From Sciurus carolinensis (Eukaryota; Chordata; Mammalia; Rodentia; Sciuridae), in contig NC_062215.1 of the NCBI RefSeq assembly GCF_902686445.1, positions 24,264,750 to 24,328,749 of the forward strand: a DNA stretch of 64,000 bases, written 5' to 3'. The notes beneath the pieces were generated by a model. That model saw only the letters and a program-made list of their open reading frames with translations. It was not told where the DNA came from and did no database searches. The position numbers and the translations under genes are program-made. Below are positions 58,599 through 64,000 of this stretch, piece by piece (the stretch's first letter is position 1; each line of letters begins with the position of its first letter).

Positions 58599-61054
58599 GT
58601 TGGTATGCAGGGTACAATTCTGTTCTGTGTCCAGTTGACTATTTTTCTACCCCTGACTATTCTGAAATGCTTCTCAAAAAAGACGGCTGAGTAGGAAAAG
58701 AGTGGGTATCTCAGCAAAATTAAGCTGTACTGTTAAGAAAATCTTGCAAATGTCCTTGTAGAGAGTTGTCGGGGCAGAAGTATCTCTATACAAAGAACTC
58801 TAAGTAGTTTGGATATGAGAGGATCTCTCCAACCATGAGCTGCCATACTTCCAGGAGATTGATTTAGCATCTTGGAGATCAAACTGCCACACGAGGAATG
58901 GAAAAGACAGAGTGGCCAGAACAACGGTCGTACTCACAGGATGAGGTTCAAGGCTTTTCATTTCCTGCTCATGCTTGATCTGAGTCACCACTTTCTGTCT
59001 CCTCCTTCCAACCTCACCTCAGTGTTTTCCACCCCGCAGGTGAGCAGTCATGATGTCATTGGGGGAAATCATTTCCAAGCCAGAAAATGAAATCTGCCAC
59101 CGTGTTTACTTGTTTTAGACTAGAAATGTCATTTCTCACCATGGAGGAAGACTTTTTTCCCTCTTATCAAAAATCTATCAATCTGTCCACACAACCTGGA
59201 GAACATATGTGTTTTCGATCCCTCTGAACAAACGTGGCTCAGCACCTGTACAGTACTCAAGGGTGGCCAGCCCTCATCCCGACTCAGAGCCGGCTGCTGC
59301 TCTTGGAGAGAGAAAGTAAAAATGATTGATTCAACATCTTAATTAAGATAAACAAACAAAGAGGAACATCAAATAATGGTCCTGACAGTTTGAAACAAAC
59401 TGAAAGTACAGCTTAGCATTTCATAAAAGAAAAAAAGTGTTTGATGTGAGGATGGCAGTTTAATAATAATTTGTAAATATCACTGGCTGGGTATTGTAGC
59501 TAATCCAAATATTTTCATTTCTCATCATAAGTCACCCTCTGCTGATGGCTTGTCCTCTTCAACTTACAGTTTTTGCCCTGGAGCCTTGACAGAGCTGGAG
59601 AGGACAGGAAGAAAAGGCTCACAGGTTCTCTGTGGAATGTCAACTTCCTATATACGTTCTGATTCCAAATATTCACCAGAAAATACTACTGACCAACTCA
59701 AAGGATTTATTGCCCGTTACTTCACCTCCCCTAAAAACCATCAAACTTTAATTATTACAGCTTTCCATTAGTTTGTTTTCTTAATTAAGAGAATCTGAGC
59801 TTTTTCTTGGTTCCTAAATTGTAGAGAAATGAGGAAATGGAACACTTACACCATCATGTCCCTACAATAATGTTTTTATATCTTGATAGTCAGCTACAGA
59901 TCTGTATCTAAAATGTGCATTATTGCCTTACTGCGCCACAAAGAAGAATAGTGGGGGCAAGGGTATTCTTGTTAATGCCTGTATCTAAACTACCCTAGTG
60001 TGGGTGTAGATAAGCAGGAAGTTGTGATAGCAATTATAAAGTTGAATGTGGGAACCTCTGTATTGGCCAGAACATGGTGTTTTTGCTCTTGTGAAAAATA
60101 TTAAGGGAAATAATAGGCAATTTTACTAATTTATTTGGAATTCTTAATGGTGCAAGCTGGAAAGTTGCATCTGCGAAACTGGAGCTGAAGAAACACTGTT
60201 GGGCAGACAGAGGCTTTGGGCTTTTAAAAAAGGTATGTGACAGGGGAAGGGGAAGAGGGAGGACGAAGGCTAGCAGATCGGCCTGCAGCTGGATATGCCT
60301 CTGGATTCAGGCCATGCCCATTTTCTCCTGGCCTTTCCATTCTTAACATCAGACATGTTTTTATTGCTCTTGGATGATACCAAGCCCAGGTCGGAGACCA
60401 CACTGGGTGGGCATGACAGGCAGGGGCCCAGACAGAAGCTGCAGTTCTGAGATTTCTCCACAGGGAAGCAGTATGAGATCAGGGTTTAGATAGAGGCAGC
60501 CCCAGCTCCACCAAATTTCCCTGGTCTGATTTGAGGCAGTTCTTCCCTTCCCCGGTGTAAGATGAGACCCATAAGGTAAGACCACCTCTCCTAGGTAGCT
60601 CTGTCCCTCCTCACTTGAGCCCGTGGCTCCCAGCACAGGGTTTTGTCTATTTCATCTCTGACCTGTGCATTTCTGAATGATGCCATAAGGACTCAGGAAC
60701 CCCTTTGTGAAATCACCTCGCTTTGAGCTGGGGGCCTGGTGCCGTTACCACAGCAGAAACCTGCAGAGGGAAGCTTAGCAACACATCAGGCATTGTGCTA
60801 TTCTTGGCGGTATGGACTCTGGCAATCTCTTAGTGGTTGGGGGACCTCTGATATGTCCAGCTTAGGTACTCGGAAGGAAACAGTGCCAGTAACAACTTGA
60901 TTTTGTTTGAGTTATAGGAAGCAATACAATGGATGGACAAAACTTCAAAGAGGGGACTTAGACTCTTGACAACAGCCCATTGATATAGTATGTGATAACA
61001 TAAATGATAAGCCACTGTGTATCATCTTACTTATAAAACAGATATAAAACAGAA

Positions 61055-61070
61055 ATAACATATGACACCT

Positions 61071-61106
<36 letters not shown>

Positions 61107-61202
61107 TTTTTTTTTTTTTTTTTTTTGTGGTGCTGGGGATTGAACCCAGGGCCTTGTGCATGGGAGGCAAGCACTTTACCAACTGAGCTATATCCCCAGC
61201 CC
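61055..61202 (-). repeat. ID SINE with expanded (TTTC)n tail and target-site duplication
   Basis: The ID body is GTGGTGCTGGGGATTGAACC to TGAGCTATATCCCCAGCCC on the plus strand. Its tail is a T22-24 run preceded by about nine TTTC units (61071-61106). The flanks ATATGACACCTTCT and ATATAACACTTTCT agree at 12 of 14 bases and look like the duplicated target. Confidence 0.93.
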
Positions 61203-61227
61203 CATATAACACTTTCTGACAATTCTT

Positions 61228-61370
61228 TTTGATAAATATTTTTAGTAGTGGATGGACACAATACCTTTATTTTGTTTATTAAGTTTTCTTTATGTGGTGC
61301 AGAGGATCGAATCCAGTGCCTCATACAAGTTAGGTGAACGCTCTACCACTGAGCCACAACCCCAGTCCCT
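61228..61370 (-). repeat. ID SINE, long-tail subtype, minus strand
   Basis: TTTTTAGTAGTGGATGGACA, an ATTTTGTTTATTAAG tail, GTGGTGCAGAGGATCGAATC and GAGCCACAACCCCAGTCC. The flanks CTGACAATTCTT (near 61216) and CTGATAATTCTT (near 61369) give a target-site duplication with one mismatch. Confidence 0.92.
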
Positions 61371-61523
61371 GATAATTCTTAAGAACTCTGGATCCTACGT
61401 GGACTTTGTACAACATACTCAATACTGCAAATGTTCTTTTTTCTAAAAAGACAAACAAAAAGTACATATATATATCATGTAAAATGTCAAGTTTTAAAAT
61501 ATATGAATTTTTTTAAAACATTG

Positions 61524-61572
61524 CTTTTTTTCTGTGCTGGGGACTGAACTCAGGCCTCATGCACATTAGCAA
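61524..61572 (-). repeat. Truncated ID SINE
   Basis: A T run, CTGTGCTGGGGACTGAACTC and AGGCCTCATGCACATTAGC; the rest of the body is missing. Confidence 0.8.
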
Positions 61573-62029
61573 AATGAATATTTTCTTTTATTAGACATTC
61601 TATAAAATATATTCTAGGTAGTTGACATGAAAATATTACATGTAGTAGATTAAAATCTAAGAAATTAAAATTCTGAAAATTCTAAAACATTAAACAGAAA
61701 ATCTATTTTCAGCATTTCATGTACTAAAAATGGAAAGGAGTGGGTATAAGAAAGAACTGAGGTCTGGGTTTCCTAAAATATATCTCAGGTAACCTCTTAT
61801 CTCATATTTTATTATTTTTTGGAAATATTTCAGCACTGATGTGTTTTTCAGCACAACTTTGAGAGAGGTGTGTGGTATTGACTTCTTCATACTGATCTCA
61901 TTTTTTTTTTCTTAATAGCCTCTACAAACCACTTCCAGATTCCCTACCTCAGTTTCATTTCATTCTAGGAGTTCATTTTGGTTTCATCCATTCTAGGAAT
62001 ACTCAGTGGAAAAGGAAACAAAAAGAACC

Positions 62030-62256
62030 CAGGTGTGGTAGTACATGCCTGTAATCCCAGCTACTCAGGAGGCTGAGGCAGAAGGATTGCAAGTTTGAGG
62101 TCAGCCTCAGCAATTTAGTGAGGCCTTAAGCAACTTAGCAAGATGCTGTTTCAAAATAAAAAAAATAAAATAAAAAGGGCTGCAGAGTGTAGTTCAGGAG
62201 TAGAGTGCTCACCTTGTATGTTCAAGGTCGTGGGCCTATCCCAGTGTGGAAGGGGA
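62030..62256 (+). repeat. B1-dID SINE, plus strand
   Basis: CCAGGTGTGGTAGTACATGC, TGTAATCCCAGCTACTCAGG, an A-rich joint with AAAATAAAATA, then GGGCTGCAGAGTGTAGTTCA to the tail GGGGAAAAAAAAAG. The ID-like part is more diverged than the B1 part. Confidence 0.92.
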
Positions 62257-64000
62257 AAAAAAAAGAAAGAAAGTAAAAAGAAACAACAGAGTGAGACCTG
62301 CCCGATCGGGAGTCTCTTTGGTGACTGTCTCCAGACAGGATGATGCAGAGATGCATGGAAAAGGAGTTTCCAAATTGATTTCTAGTAGGGCTGCTCTCAG
62401 ATGGGATCAGCTGCAATAGTGTTAGGTGAAAATAGCCAACGCCAGCTTCACCCCTCTGGAGCAAAAACTGGGCTAGAGAACTGGAACCCATAGAACCAAA
62501 ACAAAGAATGCAAATAAAATATTGATAATTTTTCCTATATTCCATCTCCAAAAGACAAGTAAATCAGCTAGCAGTAGGAAGAATGCTACCCTCATAATAT
62601 CAGGCTATTTTAATCTTTCATAAAATACAACGGTGGGCAGCCTTCGATATAGACTCCAGGAGTCCTCTTCTGATCTAATTCAACCAGGAATTTTCAGTAG
62701 TGTTAGGTGGTGCTATGTCCAAATGAGCTTCAATGCCAACATTAGATGATATCGTAGGATCTGTCTCACTCATGATTTTGTGTCTGTTTAGAAGAGGTTA
62801 GGTAAAGGTAAGAAGGAGACAGAGTCCCTCGAAACATCTCTTACTAAAGGGAAACTTGTTAAAGAAAAGATTTTAACAGCTCAAACTACCTTTGAGGCCA
62901 ATAAGGGCACCAAAACGGATTATTAGACCGTGATCTGAGGTTAGAAAAAGGACGCCAGCGCTGACTGATTGGAAAGCTATTGGAAATAAATAAAAAGGGT
63001 ACATTATGTGAAACAGAGGGTCACAGCGCTGGAGCATCCTGAAAAGCCATAGGTGTGCTGGTTACATTTATCACAACATTCATGAATGCTTTGTGTATGG
63101 CTTGGGTTTGTAGGTCTTTTGTATGAGATATTTTTAGATAAACTGATTTCGCAAGAAGGAGGAAGGTGATAAGTGTCACATTGTGTTAATACTCCAGCTT
63201 GACACCTTTGGGATCAAATTTGGTGCAGGGCACAAGTGAAATGAGTTTGGTGGCCTCCAGCTAGGCTAACACCGATATGTATCCTTAAACAAAATCACAA
63301 ATCATTGGCTGGCAGCTGGGATCAGAGACCTGGAGCTGAGACAGCAGGAGTGTCACAGGCCAGAAGCAAGACTAGTTGGCAGAGCTTTGTTGGGGAACCA
63401 GTCATTATCTCTGGGTCTCCTGCCTGGGTTCAGTTTGTGCCACCAACAGTCCTTCACATCCATAAACGCTAATATTCACACTGGTTTTACAACTGCTCTT
63501 TGCCTGCCAAATCCAACATCAATATTCCCAACAGCATTTTATGAAACCTTTAGTTATCAAAGTCCACATCATTCAGTCAATTCTAATGATAGTAATTTCA
63601 TACACACTGTGGAAAAGGAGTCCTATTTTTAGAATGTAAATGGGTTTAGCAAAATAATGAAATTTGTTCCAGTGAATTCTAAATCTAAACACTGCTTGCT
63701 TTCTCTCCAATTCAGTGAAGGGCTTCTGTGCTTGTTGGATGAAAACATGGAGAATTAGAAAACAATGACTGTGTGAATGACATTTACAGAGATCTCATAC
63801 TGAAAAGGGCACATTTTATTGTGACTCTGTGTCAAAAGTGTAGTTTCATCAGAGGACAGGAGGCAAAAGAAACAGGCAATCAATACTTGGGCCTCTGATA
63901 TCTGAACTGAGAAAGAAAATCATTATCCTGTTACTTTTATCGTGGCACAATGCTTGAAATACTGCACCTTTTTTCCATAATAATCCAATATTAGGGGGGG

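Larger units (their letters stand above)
39069..64000 (-). other. SKAP1: SKAP1 intron upstream of the first exon found
   Basis: More than 24.9 kb without a SKAP1 exon that I could find. I looked for the expected minus-strand exons ending in a DYQDEG-like sequence or carrying the FQQIKARYYWDF segment and saw neither. SINEs are confined to 40.3, 46.2-47.1, 52.1, 56.7 and 61-62.3 kb. The stretches 42.0-45.9, 49.0-52.0, 53.4-56.6 and 59.1-60.9 kb hold no element I recognise. Confidence 0.75.

Noticed and set aside
39069..64000. Upstream SKAP1 exons
   Set aside because: No segment matched the expected N-terminal or pre-PH exons. Several CTCATCC-like hits had no continuing frame or splice sites.
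1..64000. CRISPR arrays, prophage, operons or other prokaryotic systems
   Set aside because: The spliced vertebrate gene and rodent SINEs exclude a bacterial origin. The repeated units are microsatellites and SINEs, with no regularly spaced direct repeats.

Overview
The window is nuclear DNA from a rodent, most probably a squirrel-family species (ground squirrel, marmot or tree squirrel). Two things point there. About 30 short retroposons belong to the ID family and to B1-dID composites (a B1 head fused to an ID-like body), a combination typical of Sciuridae and related rodents. There are also seven spliced coding exons of one vertebrate gene, with large introns and canonical GT-AG borders. 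Nothing bacterial, plasmid-borne or viral was seen.

The only protein-coding gene I can support is SKAP1 (Src kinase-associated phosphoprotein 1, SKAP55), on the minus strand. Its exons, in transcript order, are 39068-38991, 38083-38000, 35224-35100, 32254-32191, 30045-29845, 21002-20952 and 12540-12440. They total 704 nt and join in one open frame of 234 complete codons. They encode the end of the N-terminal region, the whole PH domain, the acidic tyrosine-containing linker and the first half of the SH3 domain. I did not find the N-terminal exons (expected beyond 64000) or the last exon with the rest of SH3 (expected before 1). In T cells SKAP1 is a cytosolic adaptor that partners ADAP/FYB and FYN in inside-out activation of integrin LFA-1.

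Layout. 1-9060: terminal intron, with no recognisable transposon but several moderately CpG-containing, AT-motif-rich blocks that look like conserved non-coding DNA. 9060-20.1 kb: the same intron and the next one, rich in SINEs, including nested and young insertions with clear target-site duplications. 20.1-39.1 kb: the remaining exons with SINEs, a truncated U2 snRNA pseudogene and MIR/L2 relics. 39.1-64 kb: a long upstream intron, mostly SINE-poor, with a dense SINE cluster at 46.2-47.1 kb, an L2 relic, a tRNA-Ile-like pseudogene at 58.5 kb and another SINE cluster at 61-62.3 kb.

I found no convincing undescribed system. The best leads are the transposon-free block at the left end (SKAP1 lies beside the HOXB cluster in human and mouse), a substitution next to the ADAP-binding tyrosine motif, and several clean retroposition records. 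Comparisons with human SKAP1 and with repeat consensus sequences are from memory, so small differences need an alignment.
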